Counted from the first letter of the stretch, positions 8,240-16,686 are shown. The stretch: 43,502 nt of DNA from Paludibacteraceae bacterium (GCA_017391525.1 JAFOYE010000008.1:1-43502), one strand, 5' to 3'. Numbers and translations: made by a program. The notes: generated by a model from the sequence alone, not told the origin.

Positions 8240-8396
8240 TTATAATAGATTGATCTTATCTAAGAGGAAATCTTCAATATTGATGTATTGTACTCCGTTG
8301 TTGTTTGTCCATGGGAGAATATCGTCTCGCACAACAACAATTTTAGTATATGAAATTAACGAGTCCTTGTAGGTATCTTTTCCGCTCGATTTTCAT
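8240..8396 (-). pseudogene. internally deleted remnant of an AAA+ ATPase gene (ATP-binding/DUF4143 type)
   Basis: Minus strand. From ATG 8396 the sequence reads MKIERKRYL, the characteristic start of the abundant Bacteroidales AAA+ ATP-binding (DUF4143-type) proteins, then hits a stop after eight more residues. In another frame, 8377-8240 reads on as the C-terminus of the same kind of protein (DSLISYTKIVVVRDD...QYINIEDFLLDKINLL, stop). A full gene would need roughly 380 residues between the two pieces, so the locus looks like a near-complete internal deletion that kept both ends. A degenerate leftward -7 box (TACCTTTG) lies at about 8436-8443 without a good -33. The family match is from memory of its terminal motifs. 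Confidence 0.55.
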
Positions 8397-8552
8397 ACTT
8401 TGTGGGGCATTTTTGCGGTTATCCGCATTTTTACCCGGCAAAGGTAATGCTTTTTTGAATAGGTTGTTGGTCGTGAATGTGACCAAAGTGGAGAAGGCAT
8501 AAACAATGCAACCTTTTGACGGGTTGCATTATTTTGGTAATGAGTGGGATAG

Positions 8553-9479
8553 TTAAATTCGTGTTAAGAATTCTGTTTCGCTAAGAATTTCAATATCTTT
8601 ACCCGCTTTTAGCATTTTATATGCTTTTTCTTGTTTATTGCTCATTCCATCTTCACCGACTACTCTATAATCTTGCTGTCCGACAACAAGAATATCAGTC
8701 TTAGCTGTAACACTATCAGTAGGTATGCCTCCAACTTGTGCTACTTTAAGCAATAGTTCTTTTCTCACGCCATATTGACAGGTACCCGTAAAGCATACGG
8801 TTTTTCCATAAAAGTAATTGCTTGGGTCGGCTGTAGAATCATCTACTTGAATATTTTTGATAAATCGTTTATATGAACTATCAGGATCGTATTTGTCTAA
8901 TGCAAGATGCGGAATAAAGAGGTCTTTGTCAAATTTACCTCTATGAAAAGCATATTTTTCTTCTAAATCATCAAGCGTGGAACCATCTATCTCAAGACAC
9001 TTAAGAAGTAATTTTGCACAACCTAAGGAATCGCAATCTGCTCTGTGATGCCCTTCAAATTCAATGTTCATATAGTCCAACACGACATTTAATGAATAAC
9101 TATAACATCCTTTGATAATATATCGTGCGATGCGTAGTGTGCAGAAATAATCAAAAGTAGGATACTCCATATTGTAGTTATTGAATGCATCCCTTAAAGC
9201 GTACATATCAAAAGAAGTGTTGTGTGCGACAACTATCTTTCCCTTTAGGTATTGATATACTTCATTCCATACCTCAGGAAAAGATGGAGAATCTTTAGTA
9301 TCTTCAGGAGTAATGCCATGAATCCAAATATTCATTGAGTCGTATAGATTACTCTCGGGTTGGATAAGCCAACTTTTAGGTTCTTGTAATACTCCATTAA
9401 TTACTTCGGTGATACCTATTTGGCAGATAGAAGAGCGCTTGGCGGTAGCAGTTTCAATATCAAAAGCGACAAAATTCAT
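8553..9479 (-). CDS. DEDDh 3'-5' exonuclease with C-terminal BRCT domain
   Basis: The N-terminal 175 or so residues form a DnaQ/epsilon-type exonuclease: Exo I FDIETA (Asp7, Glu9), Exo II around HNTSFDMYAL, Exo III HHRADCD. The C-terminal 90 residues form a BRCT domain of the NAD-ligase/RFC1 kind (GKTVCFTGTC...VGGIPTDSVTAKTDILVVG), likely to bind DNA ends or nicks. Relatives with this layout are annotated as 'exonuclease domain-containing' proteins and are inferred to act in DNA repair. It lies 30 bp behind the small secreted-protein gene on the same strand. Its 308 aa length looks complete. Confidence 0.85.
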   Translation of the reverse strand: MNFVAFDIETATAKRSSICQIGITEVINGVLQEPKSWLIQPESNLYDSMNIWIHGITPEDTKDSPSFPEVWNEVYQYLKGKIVVAHNTSFDMYALRDAFNNYNMEYPTFDYFCTLRIARYIIKGCYSYSLNVVLDYMNIEFEGHHRADCDSLGCAKLLLKCLEIDGSTLDDLEEKYAFHRGKFDKDLFIPHLALDKYDPDSSYKRFIKNIQVDDSTADPSNYFYGKTVCFTGTCQYGVRKELLLKVAQVGGIPTDSVTAKTDILVVGQQDYRVVGEDGMSNKQEKAYKMLKAGKDIEILSETEFLTRI

Positions 9480-9509
9480 AGTACGTAAGATTTTTTGGAG
9501 GGTTAGATG

Positions 9510-9995
9510 TTATTCAAAGGCATATACTCGTGCATCTAATTTTCCGTTGGAATAAGTAGGTATTATAAAGCGAACATATGCACCAACAGAATGCAGATGA
9601 GAAATGATTTTCTTCGCTTTCTTGTGTTGCCCTACAGGTACACTCATCTTACCCCCTGCTACTGTTGCAATCTCTGTATAATTGCTATTGGTGGTTGCTA
9701 AAAACATATCAAAACTTTCAATTAACTTATTACTACTGTCATATAATCCTACACGTACGATGCATCCAAACCAATAATTATCTAATTTAATATCAAGCAC
9801 TTGATTCGTTGAAATAGCAAAATGTTCTTTATCGTTTTCCTTAAAACTAAAAACAAATTGCTTTCCATGATACTGATGGACTGTCGTATTTTCAAGACGA
9901 CCAAGAAGTTCATCTGCTGGCAAAGACACTTCCTTCCATTGTGCAAATGCCAAAGTAGAGATGAGTAATAAACTAAAAGTAATAAAATGTTTCAT
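9510..9995 (-). CDS. small secreted protein of unknown function
   Basis: About 161 aa. The start at 9995 gives a textbook signal peptide (MKHFITFSLLLISTLAFAQ, cleavage after AFA); an ATG 18 nt upstream would add MLIYIT and blur it. The mature part is beta-rich with no motif I recognise (FVFSFKENDKEHFAIS, YWFGCIVRVGLYD). It lies between two exonuclease genes on the same strand, 84 bp and 30 bp away. Being exported, it is unlikely to work directly with them. Confidence 0.7.
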   Translation of the reverse strand: MKHFITFSLLLISTLAFAQWKEVSLPADELLGRLENTTVHQYHGKQFVFSFKENDKEHFAISTNQVLDIKLDNYWFGCIVRVGLYDSSNKLIESFDMFLATTNSNYTEIATVAGGKMSVPVGQHKKAKKIISHLHSVGAYVRFIIPTYSNGKLDARVYAFE

Positions 9996-10079
9996 AGTAA
10001 TATAAATTAGCAAATGATTATTAATTTCATCTAATCAACACTTATTTTAAAGTGATATTGAGGAACGCAGTGGTTATTT

Positions 10080-11753
10080 TCAATTAAATAGTCGTTTAAG
10101 GAAGGAAAATAATCCGCCTTCGTTTGGAGTGTTATCATCTTGTTTTTCTTCAATGCAATTCTCGACATTAGTTTCTTTAGGAGTATCTATTTTTTCAGGA
10201 ATTTCAATGGGTTCTATTTTGCCCGTTTCAAGCGCATGTTTGAAAGCAAAAATTAAGTTGCCCGCCATTTCAGCATCATCTAAAGCAAAGTGGTGCTTTT
10301 TGTCTTTAAGGGCAAAACGCCTGCAAACAGCATCTATAGTGTGCGTTCCCTCACCTGTTTCATAAATACCTAACAGCTGTTCAACTTCTTTAGAAATCTT
10401 GAGGGTATCAATAATGGTTTCGTATTTGATATTGCTTTTCAGATTATAGAAAGCTAAAGTATCTCTAAAACATCCTCTCTCGACGGGTGCATTATGTGCG
10501 ACTAAAGGAAGATCACCAATGAATGTTTCTAACTCAGGAAGGATTTGTTGCATCGTTCTTTGGTCATAAAGATCATCTTTTGATATACCATGTATGCTGG
10601 TAAGTGGGAAGCCACACTTGCCTTCATAATCAAACGGTGGTCGTATTAACGAATAGTACCTATCAACAATAACGCCATCCACATACTTCACTAAGCCAAC
10701 AGAGCATGCAGATACGCGTTGAGAATATAGTGTTTCAAAATCTACTGCGACAAATGTAGTCGGTAATGAATTTGGTGCAATGGATGTAACTTGAGGTCGT
10801 TGAATTTGTAGTTTTTCTGCAAGGTGTTGTCCACATTTAAATATGATGACCAAATCTCCGTCTAAGAATAAAATCTTGCAGTATCTATGTTCCAATTCTT
10901 CTGCAAAAGAATCTTTGCATTTGTATTGATGAGCATTAAATAATTCTTCAAATAAAGGGTGTGGTGCCTCGCCAGGAAAACGATAAAGCAAATCGCCATC
11001 TTCATAATGAGGGTAATTAACGGCTTGACATGGCTCAACAAAGAAAGGTTTTCTGTATAATTCTCTATCGTTTGAAGCATACCTTACATCATCAATACGT
11101 GCATCAACTAATCTCTTGTATGCTATCCATGGGCAAAACTCGGTCGTTTGTCTTTTTATGGTCGCTGGGTTTTGTTTTTTGACCCATATATCTATATCAC
11201 GCTTTAAGTGTGTGATTCTTTCATCTAATTGCGTGAATAACTCTTGTCTTTGCAAATTGGCAACTTCTTCTTTTTGGCGTTTTTCATTTTCTTTGCGTGC
11301 AACTGCCTGAGCGTGAGCATCTGCCTTTACTTTGTTGGCACATTCAGGGCAACCAAAAGTAGAGTTGAGTATTTGGTTTGGTAATCTTGTGAAAGCGCCA
11401 TGTTCTGGACATATCAAAGTAACAGGCTCGGTAGAACTCTGATATACAAATTGCTCTAGATCAAATTTATCAGCAAATTTCTCATGTAACTTCGCCAAAA
11501 ACTTATCGGATTTTTCACATTTAGAGCAACCTTTACCATCAAGATGCTCGCGTGCGTAAACATCAAACTCGCCATGTATAGGGCATATAACAGTGACACG
11601 ATGTTCTCTATTTTTATACTCTACTTTGGAGTAGTCATAACGATCCCCATAAATTGCTTTGGCTTCAGCAATAAATGATTCGGTAGTTACTGTGCGACGG
11701 CACATTTCTATACTACGATTATTTGTTGACTGGGTTTGTTCTTCTTGTTTCAT
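10080..11753 (-). CDS. double zinc-ribbon (DUF723-like) / DEDDh exonuclease fusion
   Basis: About 557 aa from ATG 11753. An ATG at 11786 falls inside the -7 promoter box, so the later start is preferred. Residues 25-140 hold two CxxH...CxxC zinc ribbons (C57/H60...C76/C79 and C115/H118...C135/C138) with the flavour IYGDRYDYSKVEYKN...VICPIHG that I associate with DUF723 and phage/homing nucleases. A charged helical linker (145-200) and an unrecognised middle domain (205-320) follow. The C-terminal part (333 on) is a DnaQ-like exonuclease: VDFE (Asp338, Glu340), HNAPVE and a late His/Asp block HHFALDDAEM. The substrate is unknown. Zinc ribbons for DNA recognition plus an exonuclease suggest repair or defence, which is inference. 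Confidence 0.75.
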   Translation of the reverse strand: MKQEEQTQSTNNRSIEMCRRTVTTESFIAEAKAIYGDRYDYSKVEYKNREHRVTVICPIHGEFDVYAREHLDGKGCSKCEKSDKFLAKLHEKFADKFDLEQFVYQSSTEPVTLICPEHGAFTRLPNQILNSTFGCPECANKVKADAHAQAVARKENEKRQKEEVANLQRQELFTQLDERITHLKRDIDIWVKKQNPATIKRQTTEFCPWIAYKRLVDARIDDVRYASNDRELYRKPFFVEPCQAVNYPHYEDGDLLYRFPGEAPHPLFEELFNAHQYKCKDSFAEELEHRYCKILFLDGDLVIIFKCGQHLAEKLQIQRPQVTSIAPNSLPTTFVAVDFETLYSQRVSACSVGLVKYVDGVIVDRYYSLIRPPFDYEGKCGFPLTSIHGISKDDLYDQRTMQQILPELETFIGDLPLVAHNAPVERGCFRDTLAFYNLKSNIKYETIIDTLKISKEVEQLLGIYETGEGTHTIDAVCRRFALKDKKHHFALDDAEMAGNLIFAFKHALETGKIEPIEIPEKIDTPKETNVENCIEEKQDDNTPNEGGLFSFLKRLFN

Positions 11754-11783
11754 GGTTATTTCCAAGCGAGATGATTTGCTTTG

Positions 11784-11815
11784 CATAGGTACATTTTTTT
11801 GATGAGACTTGCAAA
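11784..11815 (-). promoter_or_regulatory. promoter of the zinc-ribbon/exonuclease gene
   Basis: Minus strand: TTTG, 20-nt spacer, TACCTATG (one mismatch to TAnnTTTG). It overlaps the more distal in-frame ATG and therefore argues for the start at 11753. Confidence 0.65.
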
Positions 11816-11830
11816 TAAATATAGTATTTT

Positions 11831-12175
11831 TTATTTAGTAGAGTGAATGAGGGAGCCGATAATGAAGCCACGGAGGGTGGTGTATGGTTTTGGATATGAG
11901 TTAGGGTATCGGTCGGCTTTCTTGCGGTAGGCAGCGAATTTCTCTTCCCATTCGGTACGAAGTTCGGGAGTATTCAAGATGACTGTGGTCTGGTTGACGG
12001 CATCTGCAAAGGCTGTGATAGTGCGTTGGCGTTCGGGAGCAACGGGACCTTTATACGGGTGCTTGATAGTATAAGCGTGAGTACGGCCATTGCGAGTGCG
12101 CATGACAATCTTGTCTGTGGAAGCGAGTTTGCCAGACATGGAGTCGAAAGGATGTGAGAGAGTAGTGCGTGCCAT
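11831..12175 (-). CDS. small conserved basic protein of unknown function
   Basis: 114 aa, basic, no signal peptide or membrane helix. The N-terminus (FDSMSGKLASTDKIVMRTRNGRTHAY) resembles a family of short Bacteroidales proteins with an 'SGK...R..NGR' core that I have seen annotated only as hypothetical, sometimes near phage genes. A consensus promoter lies 23 bp upstream in a cassette that is repeated upstream of the NlpC/P60 gene. The gene stands between the exonuclease cluster and the repeat-rich spacer behind nadB. Confidence 0.6.
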   Translation of the reverse strand: MARTTLSHPFDSMSGKLASTDKIVMRTRNGRTHAYTIKHPYKGPVAPERQRTITAFADAVNQTTVILNTPELRTEWEEKFAAYRKKADRYPNSYPKPYTTLRGFIIGSLIHSTK

Positions 12176-12198
12176 GGTAATTTTGAATTAAGATGGTG

Positions 12199-12230
12199 CA
12201 AAGGTACGAAAAATATATGATATCAACAAA
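12199..12230 (-). promoter_or_regulatory. promoter of the small basic protein gene
   Basis: Minus strand: TTTG (12230-12227), N20, TACCTTTG (12206-12199); perfect consensus. Confidence 0.85.
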
Positions 12231-12275
12231 TATTTAGAGGTGTATTTGTATAATTTTGTAAAATTAGTGTAAATA
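12199..12275. repeat. promoter cassette repeat, copy 2
   Basis: About 69 of 77 positions match 4874-4950, in the same orientation relative to the driven gene. The conserved block covers promoter and upstream AT-rich DNA but none of the transcribed region. Confidence 0.75.
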
Positions 12276-12316
12276 TATGATACACACGATATTCCTACGG
12301 TGTACCTATACTAATA

Positions 12317-12371
12317 TACCGTTTATCTACCGTATATGTACCGTATATCAACCGTATATCTACCGTAATTG
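12317..12371. repeat. 5 x 11-bp tandem array (TACCGTATATC type)
   Basis: Five units of 11 bp with consensus TACCGTATATC in the spacer 12176-12511. The same consensus, also five units, recurs at 28851-28905. It is followed directly by a GAACGGCGC hairpin element. Confidence 0.8.
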
Positions 12372-12381
12372 ATAGCGGGGC

Positions 12382-12445
12382 GAACGGCGCAAAGTACCTA
12401 CTGTTTAGTGGACGCGCCAAGGCGCTACTGTTTAGAGTTTAAAGG
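12382..12445. repeat. word-hairpin-word element (CTGTTTAG words)
   Basis: Two short GC hairpins (GAACGGCGC... and GGACGCGCCaaGGCGC) alternate with words CTACTGTTTAG and TTTAGAGTTTA. Positions 12382-12408 match 28786-28812 at 24 of 27 bases. Confidence 0.7.
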
Positions 12446-12452
12446 CAGGGAA

Positions 12453-12482
12453 CAAAAAAGAGCACTTCGGGTGAAGTGCTCT
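12453..12482 (-). terminator. terminator of nadB
   Basis: Minus strand: 10-bp perfect stem AGAGCACTTC/GAAGTGCTCT with a 4-nt loop, followed by a run of six T (with the last stem base). It lies 30 bp behind the nadB stop codon. Confidence 0.88.
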
Positions 12483-12511
12483 GTGTAGGGTGTAGAGTGT
12501 AAAGGGGAAGT

Positions 12512-14110
12512 TTACCACACCTCGTTGGTGTTGGTGTCGGGACTCTTGGGGTAGTCAATAGTATAGTGCAAGCCACGAGATTCTTTGCGCTCAAGGGCTT
12601 GGCGGGTAATCAAATAACCCACATTAATCATATTGCGCAGTTCGCAGATGTCCTTGGTGGCCTTCACACGTTTGAAGAGGTCTTCGGTCTCTTCATACAA
12701 CAAGTCTAGACGCTCCCAGGCTCGGCGCAAGCGCAAGTCGCTGCGGACAATACCCACATAGGTGGACATCACTTGACCCACCTCACGCATATCTTGTGAG
12801 ATGAGGACATACTCCTCGTTGGTCATGGTGCCTTCGTCGTTCCAATCAGGGATATTCTCGTTGAAATCGTAGGTTTCGATCATGCTGAGCGAGTGTTTGG
12901 CTGCCGCATCGGCATAAACAACTGCCTCAATAAGGGAGTTAGAAGCCAAGCGATTGCCACCATGCAAGCCTGTGCAACTGCACTCACCCACCGCATACAG
13001 ACGGCGGATAGAGGATTGGGCATCCAAGTCCACCTTGATACCGCCACACATATAGTGCGCACAAGGGGTGACAGGGATATACTCCTTGGTGATATCAATG
13101 CCAATGCTGAGGCACTTGGCGTAGATATTTGGGAAATGGTGCTTGGTCTCCTCGGGGTCTTTGTGTGTGACATCGAGGCAGACATGGTCCAGACCGTGGA
13201 TCTTCATCTCGTTGTCGATGGCGCGTGCCACAATATCTCGTGGTGCAAGAGAGAGGCGTGGATCGTACTTCTGCATAAACTCCTCGCCATTAGGTAGGCG
13301 GAGGATACCACCGTAACCACGCATCGCCTCGGTGATGAGGTATGCTGGGTGTGTCTCGGTTGGGTTATAGAGGGCTGTTGGGTGAAACTGCACGAACTCC
13401 ATGTCCTTGACCAGTCCCTTAGCGCGATAGACCATCGCAATGCCGTCGCCCGTAGCGACATTAGGGTTGGTAGTGGTAGCATAGACTGCGCCTGTGCCGC
13501 CTGTAGCCATAAGGGTAATGCGGCTGAGGTAGGTGTCGATCTTGCCCGTCTCGGGGTTGAGGATATATGCGCCATAGCACTCGATATCGGGTGTGCGACG
13601 GGTGACACGCACGCCAAGGTGGTGCTGGGTGATGATCTCTACGGCGAAGTGATTTTCAAGTACATCGATATAGGGGTTGTTGCGTACCGCAGCCATGAGT
13701 CCACGTTGGATCTCTGCGCCTGTGTCGTCGGCATGGTGGAGAATACGAAACTCGGAGTGTCCGCCTTCGCGATGGAGATCAAAGGTGCCGTCGTCTTTCT
13801 TGTCAAAGTTCACGCCCCAGTTGACGAGTTCCTCGATCTGCTTAGGGGCTTGGCGCACTACTTGCTCTACCGCAGCAGGGTCGCTGAGCCAGTCGCCAGC
13901 CACCATGGTGTCGTGGATGTGCTTTTCGAAGTCATCTACGAGCATGTTAGTCACACTGGCGATACCGCCTTGTGCACGGCTGGTGTTGGTTTCTTCGAGG
14001 GTCGTCTTGCAACAGAGTGCAATATGATACTTCTGTGTGCGAGCCACTTTGAGTGCGAAGCTCATGCCCGCTACACCACCACCGATGATGAGAAAATCAT
14101 ACTTTTTCAT
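12512..14110 (-). CDS. nadB: L-aspartate oxidase
   Basis: Flavoenzyme that oxidises L-aspartate to iminoaspartate, the first step of NAD biosynthesis, in the cytoplasm. The N-terminal dinucleotide motif IIGGGVAGMSFA, SRAQGGIASV, the FAD/substrate segments MATGGTGAVYA and EFVQFHPTAL, and the GECSCTGLHGGNRLASNSL block near residue 380 are all present. They separate NadB from succinate dehydrogenase flavoprotein, which is longer. 532 aa. The partners nadA and nadC are not adjacent. I find no consensus promoter in the 245-bp spacer upstream, so read-through from the cca gene is possible. Confidence 0.94.
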   Translation of the reverse strand: MKKYDFLIIGGGVAGMSFALKVARTQKYHIALCCKTTLEETNTSRAQGGIASVTNMLVDDFEKHIHDTMVAGDWLSDPAAVEQVVRQAPKQIEELVNWGVNFDKKDDGTFDLHREGGHSEFRILHHADDTGAEIQRGLMAAVRNNPYIDVLENHFAVEIITQHHLGVRVTRRTPDIECYGAYILNPETGKIDTYLSRITLMATGGTGAVYATTTNPNVATGDGIAMVYRAKGLVKDMEFVQFHPTALYNPTETHPAYLITEAMRGYGGILRLPNGEEFMQKYDPRLSLAPRDIVARAIDNEMKIHGLDHVCLDVTHKDPEETKHHFPNIYAKCLSIGIDITKEYIPVTPCAHYMCGGIKVDLDAQSSIRRLYAVGECSCTGLHGGNRLASNSLIEAVVYADAAAKHSLSMIETYDFNENIPDWNDEGTMTNEEYVLISQDMREVGQVMSTYVGIVRSDLRLRRAWERLDLLYEETEDLFKRVKATKDICELRNMINVGYLITRQALERKESRGLHYTIDYPKSPDTNTNEVW

Positions 14111-14355
14111 ATATTATAATTCTAAACCTCCTACTTGAACTAAATATCTCCTACTCGCCTACGGCTCGAGAAATCTAATAAATCTTTTAATCCTCGCCTC
14201 TGATTTTATTGCCACCGCTCCTCGCTACCTTCGCTATCACCCTCTCCGCTCGTGCGCTGAATCTTCAGTAAATAGCTGAGTTAGCAGACAATTATTTTTA
14301 CGACAATATCAACAACTTGCGCGGCAATCAACACCCTGCCGCGCTCAAGGGATAA
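14111..14355. other. spacer between cca and nadB
   Basis: No gene. A perfect 8-bp hairpin (GCGCGGCA, 14319-14326, with TGCCGCGC, 14337-14344) lacks a T run on either strand, so it may be an RNA-processing or regulatory hairpin and not a terminator. CTCCTACT words near 14127-14155 resemble other repeat spacers. Confidence 0.4.
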
Positions 14356-15753
14356 TTATTCGTTAGCGATTTTTAGTAAATATGCTTTGGCAGCCTCGTA
14401 CTCGTTGGGGATAATGCCATCGAGTATGGCGTCTTTGATTGCGTTTTTGAGTTCGCCCACACGGGCACAAGGTTCGAGATTAAGCAACTGCATGATCTCT
14501 TCGCCACGCACAGGCGGTTGGAAATTGCGGATACGGTCTTTCTCCTCCAGTTCGATCATCTTCTGCCGTACCAGTTCGTAGTTCTTGTGGAAGCGACGCA
14601 CTTTCTCTTCGTTCTTAGAAGTGATGTCGGCATCGCAAAGCAACATCAGGTCATCGATATCGTCGCCCGCCTCAAACAACAAGCGGCGAACAGCAGAATC
14701 AGTGACCGTATCTTCGATAAGGTTGATAGGGCGCATATGCAGATCCACCATCTTGATGACATACTGCATCTTCTCATTCTGCGGCATCTTCATAGTTTTG
14801 AAGATACGAGGGATCATCTTGGCGCCCAAGTAGTTATGATTGCGGAAAGTCCAACCTGCTTGGTCGTCCCAAGCTTTGGACTTAGGTTTGCCTATATCGT
14901 GCAAAAGCGCTGCCCAACGAAGCCATAGGTTGTCGGACTTTTGTGCGAGGTTATCTAGCACTTGCAGGGTATGGAAGAACACATCTTTGTGACCTTTACC
15001 GTCTTTGGTCTCAACACCTTTGAGTGCGCTGAGTTCGGGGAAAATAAGCGGAAGAAGTCCTGTTTTATCGAGCAAGATCCATCCCACAGAAGGTTTGCGC
15101 GAGAGCATGATCTTGTTTAGTTCCTCCACGATACGCTCCTTGGTGATAATCTTGATGCGTTCGCGATTTCTCTCAATGGAATCGAAGGTTTCTCTATCTA
15201 GATAGAAGCCGAGTTGGGTAGCAAAGCGGATGGCACGCATCATGCGCAGCGGGTCATCCGAATAGGTAATATCGGGGTCAAGGGGTGTGCGGATGGTGCA
15301 CTCGTTCATGTCGGCAATGCCACCAAAGGGGTCGAGCAGTTCGCCGTAGCGGTCTTTATTCAGGCAGACAGCCATGGCGTTGATGGTGAAGTCACGACGA
15401 TTTTGATCATCCTCTAGAGTGCCGTCCTCTACGATTGGATTGCGGGAGTCGTGTTGGTAACTCTCGCGGCGGGCACCCACGAACTCCAGTTCTATTTTGC
15501 CACGCTTGACTTGGGCGGTACCGTAAGTCTTGAACACACTGAGGTGCGCACCCTTTCCGAGACGTTTGGCCACAGCTTGTGCGAGGTCAATGCCACTGCC
15601 TACAACCACCACATCAATGTCGGTGCTGTCGCGATGTAGGAAAATATCGCGCACATAACCGCCAATGACATAGCACTCCAAGCCGAGACGATCGGCTTCT
15701 TCACCCACGAGGTGGAGGATAGGGAGGTCTATTTTGGGGTGGGAGGCAAGCAT
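14356..15753 (-). CDS. cca: CCA tRNA nucleotidyltransferase / poly(A) polymerase family protein with HD domain
   Basis: Class II nucleotidyltransferase. The N-terminus carries IGGYVRDIF and DIDVVVV (metal-binding aspartates) followed by RRDFTINAMA and the RAIRFATQLGF neck motif. A later HD domain (LLHDIGKPKSK) is typical of the Bacteroidota members, which add or repair the 3' CCA of tRNAs. The tRNA-Trp gene in this window does not encode CCA, which fits a need for the enzyme. 465 aa. I cannot exclude that it is a poly(A)-adding paralogue, because the two activities cannot be separated by eye. Confidence 0.85.
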   Translation of the reverse strand: MLASHPKIDLPILHLVGEEADRLGLECYVIGGYVRDIFLHRDSTDIDVVVVGSGIDLAQAVAKRLGKGAHLSVFKTYGTAQVKRGKIELEFVGARRESYQHDSRNPIVEDGTLEDDQNRRDFTINAMAVCLNKDRYGELLDPFGGIADMNECTIRTPLDPDITYSDDPLRMMRAIRFATQLGFYLDRETFDSIERNRERIKIITKERIVEELNKIMLSRKPSVGWILLDKTGLLPLIFPELSALKGVETKDGKGHKDVFFHTLQVLDNLAQKSDNLWLRWAALLHDIGKPKSKAWDDQAGWTFRNHNYLGAKMIPRIFKTMKMPQNEKMQYVIKMVDLHMRPINLIEDTVTDSAVRRLLFEAGDDIDDLMLLCDADITSKNEEKVRRFHKNYELVRQKMIELEEKDRIRNFQPPVRGEEIMQLLNLEPCARVGELKNAIKDAILDGIIPNEYEAAKAYLLKIANE

Positions 15754-15952
15754 GGGAGTTCTAAAAGTTCTAAGCGCACCTATGGTGCTGTTCTAAAGTT
15801 CTAAGGGTGTGATGTTAGCGAAAAAAGTTTCAAGGGTTCCAGTACTAAATGATTGAAACCTTTGAAACTTTTTAATTTTGTTCAATATTGTTCATTGCTT
15901 CGCGTTCAAAGTTGTTCATCATTGTTCTATATTGAACCATGTTGAACCACTT
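15754..15952. repeat. composite word-hairpin-word spacer between efp and cca
   Basis: Three repeat modules fill the whole spacer. 15757-15812 has GTTCTAA words around the hairpin GCGCACCtatGGTGC. 15820-15875 has AAGTTTCAA and TTTGAAACTT in opposite orientation. 15885-15948 has GTTCAATATTG words around the hairpin core GCttcGC. Positions 15890-15918 match, inverted and with one mismatch, 30027-30055 inside priA. Confidence 0.8.
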
Positions 15953-16516
15953 TTAGCGAACGCGCTCGCAGTAGCTACCATCGCGAGTATCTACACGGAT
16001 AATCTCACCTTCGTTGCAGAAGAGAGGTACGCGAATCTCAGCACCTGTCTCGAGAGTAGCAGGTTTGAGGGTGTTAGTAGCAGTATCGCCCTTGAGACCT
16101 GGCTCGGTATAAGTGATAGCCAACTCTACCTTAGTAGGCAACTCAGCGAAGAGGATAGTGTCGGTAGAAGCGTCAGAAACAACTTCGCAAACAAAACCTT
16201 CTTTCAAGAAGTCAACGCCAGTGATAAGGTCGTGAGTAATAGGAACTTGCTCAAAAGTCTCTTGGTTCATGAAGATATAGTCCTCACCCTCTTTGTAGAG
16301 GTATTGATATGGACGGCGCTCAACGCGAACATCCTCGAGTTTCTCACCGATGTTGAAACGGCGCTCCAATACGCGACCATCTACTACATCTTTGAACTTA
16401 ACACGCATAATGGTGTTACCCTTACCTGGCTTAACGTGCAGGAAGTCGATTACAAAATACAAACGGCCATCCATGCGGATGCAAACACCGTTCTTAACGT
16501 CTTGTGAATTGATCAT
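15953..16516 (-). CDS. efp: translation elongation factor P
   Basis: EF-P binds stalled ribosomes between the P and E sites and promotes peptide bonds at polyproline stretches. The family length (187 aa) and three beta domains are intact. The tip loop reads KPGKGNT with Lys32 at the position that is modified or left bare in different bacteria. The C-terminal OB domain contains the signature run from DTATNTLKPATLETGAEI to the DTRDGSY motif. No epmA/epmB-type genes are visible here. The gene has its own consensus promoter with a leader of about 95 nt that consists largely of repeat words. Confidence 0.96.
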   Translation of the reverse strand: MINSQDVKNGVCIRMDGRLYFVIDFLHVKPGKGNTIMRVKFKDVVDGRVLERRFNIGEKLEDVRVERRPYQYLYKEGEDYIFMNQETFEQVPITHDLITGVDFLKEGFVCEVVSDASTDTILFAELPTKVELAITYTEPGLKGDTATNTLKPATLETGAEIRVPLFCNEGEIIRVDTRDGSYCERVR

Positions 16517-16530
16517 AAAATATAACTAGT

Positions 16531-16590
16531 TAAAATGTTCTAAAGTTCTAAAGTTCCAAAAGCCCTATGGGCTGTTCCAAAGGTGGCATA
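16531..16590. repeat. word-hairpin-word element in the efp leader
   Basis: GTTCTAAA/GTTCCAAA words (8 bp) repeated around the hairpin AGCCCtatGGGCT. It would lie in the 5' untranslated region of the efp mRNA. The same word family occurs on the other side of efp at 15757-15812. Confidence 0.75.
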
Positions 16591-16614
16591 ATGCGCCAAA
16601 ATCAAAATCGGGTG

Positions 16615-16646
16615 CAAAGGTACTGAAAAAAAAAGAAATATGCAAA
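16615..16646 (-). promoter_or_regulatory. promoter of efp
   Basis: Minus strand: TTTG, 20-nt spacer containing a run of nine T, TACCTTTG. Perfect consensus. Confidence 0.88.
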
Positions 16647-16686
16647 TTTTAAAAGGAAATAAATTTCATTTATTTGCGTATGTAAC

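Noticed and set aside
8436..8463. Functional promoter upstream of the ATPase remnant
   Set aside because: The -7 box is perfect but no TTG is found at 19-21 nt upstream.
11754..11786. Earlier ATG for the zinc-ribbon/exonuclease gene
   Set aside because: The ATG lies inside the predicted -7 box, so it should not be in the mRNA.
13204..14119. Several antisense frames over nadB
   Set aside because: Shadow frames of a gene with full family motifs.
14319..14344. Terminator between cca and nadB
   Set aside because: The hairpin is perfect but has no T run on either strand.
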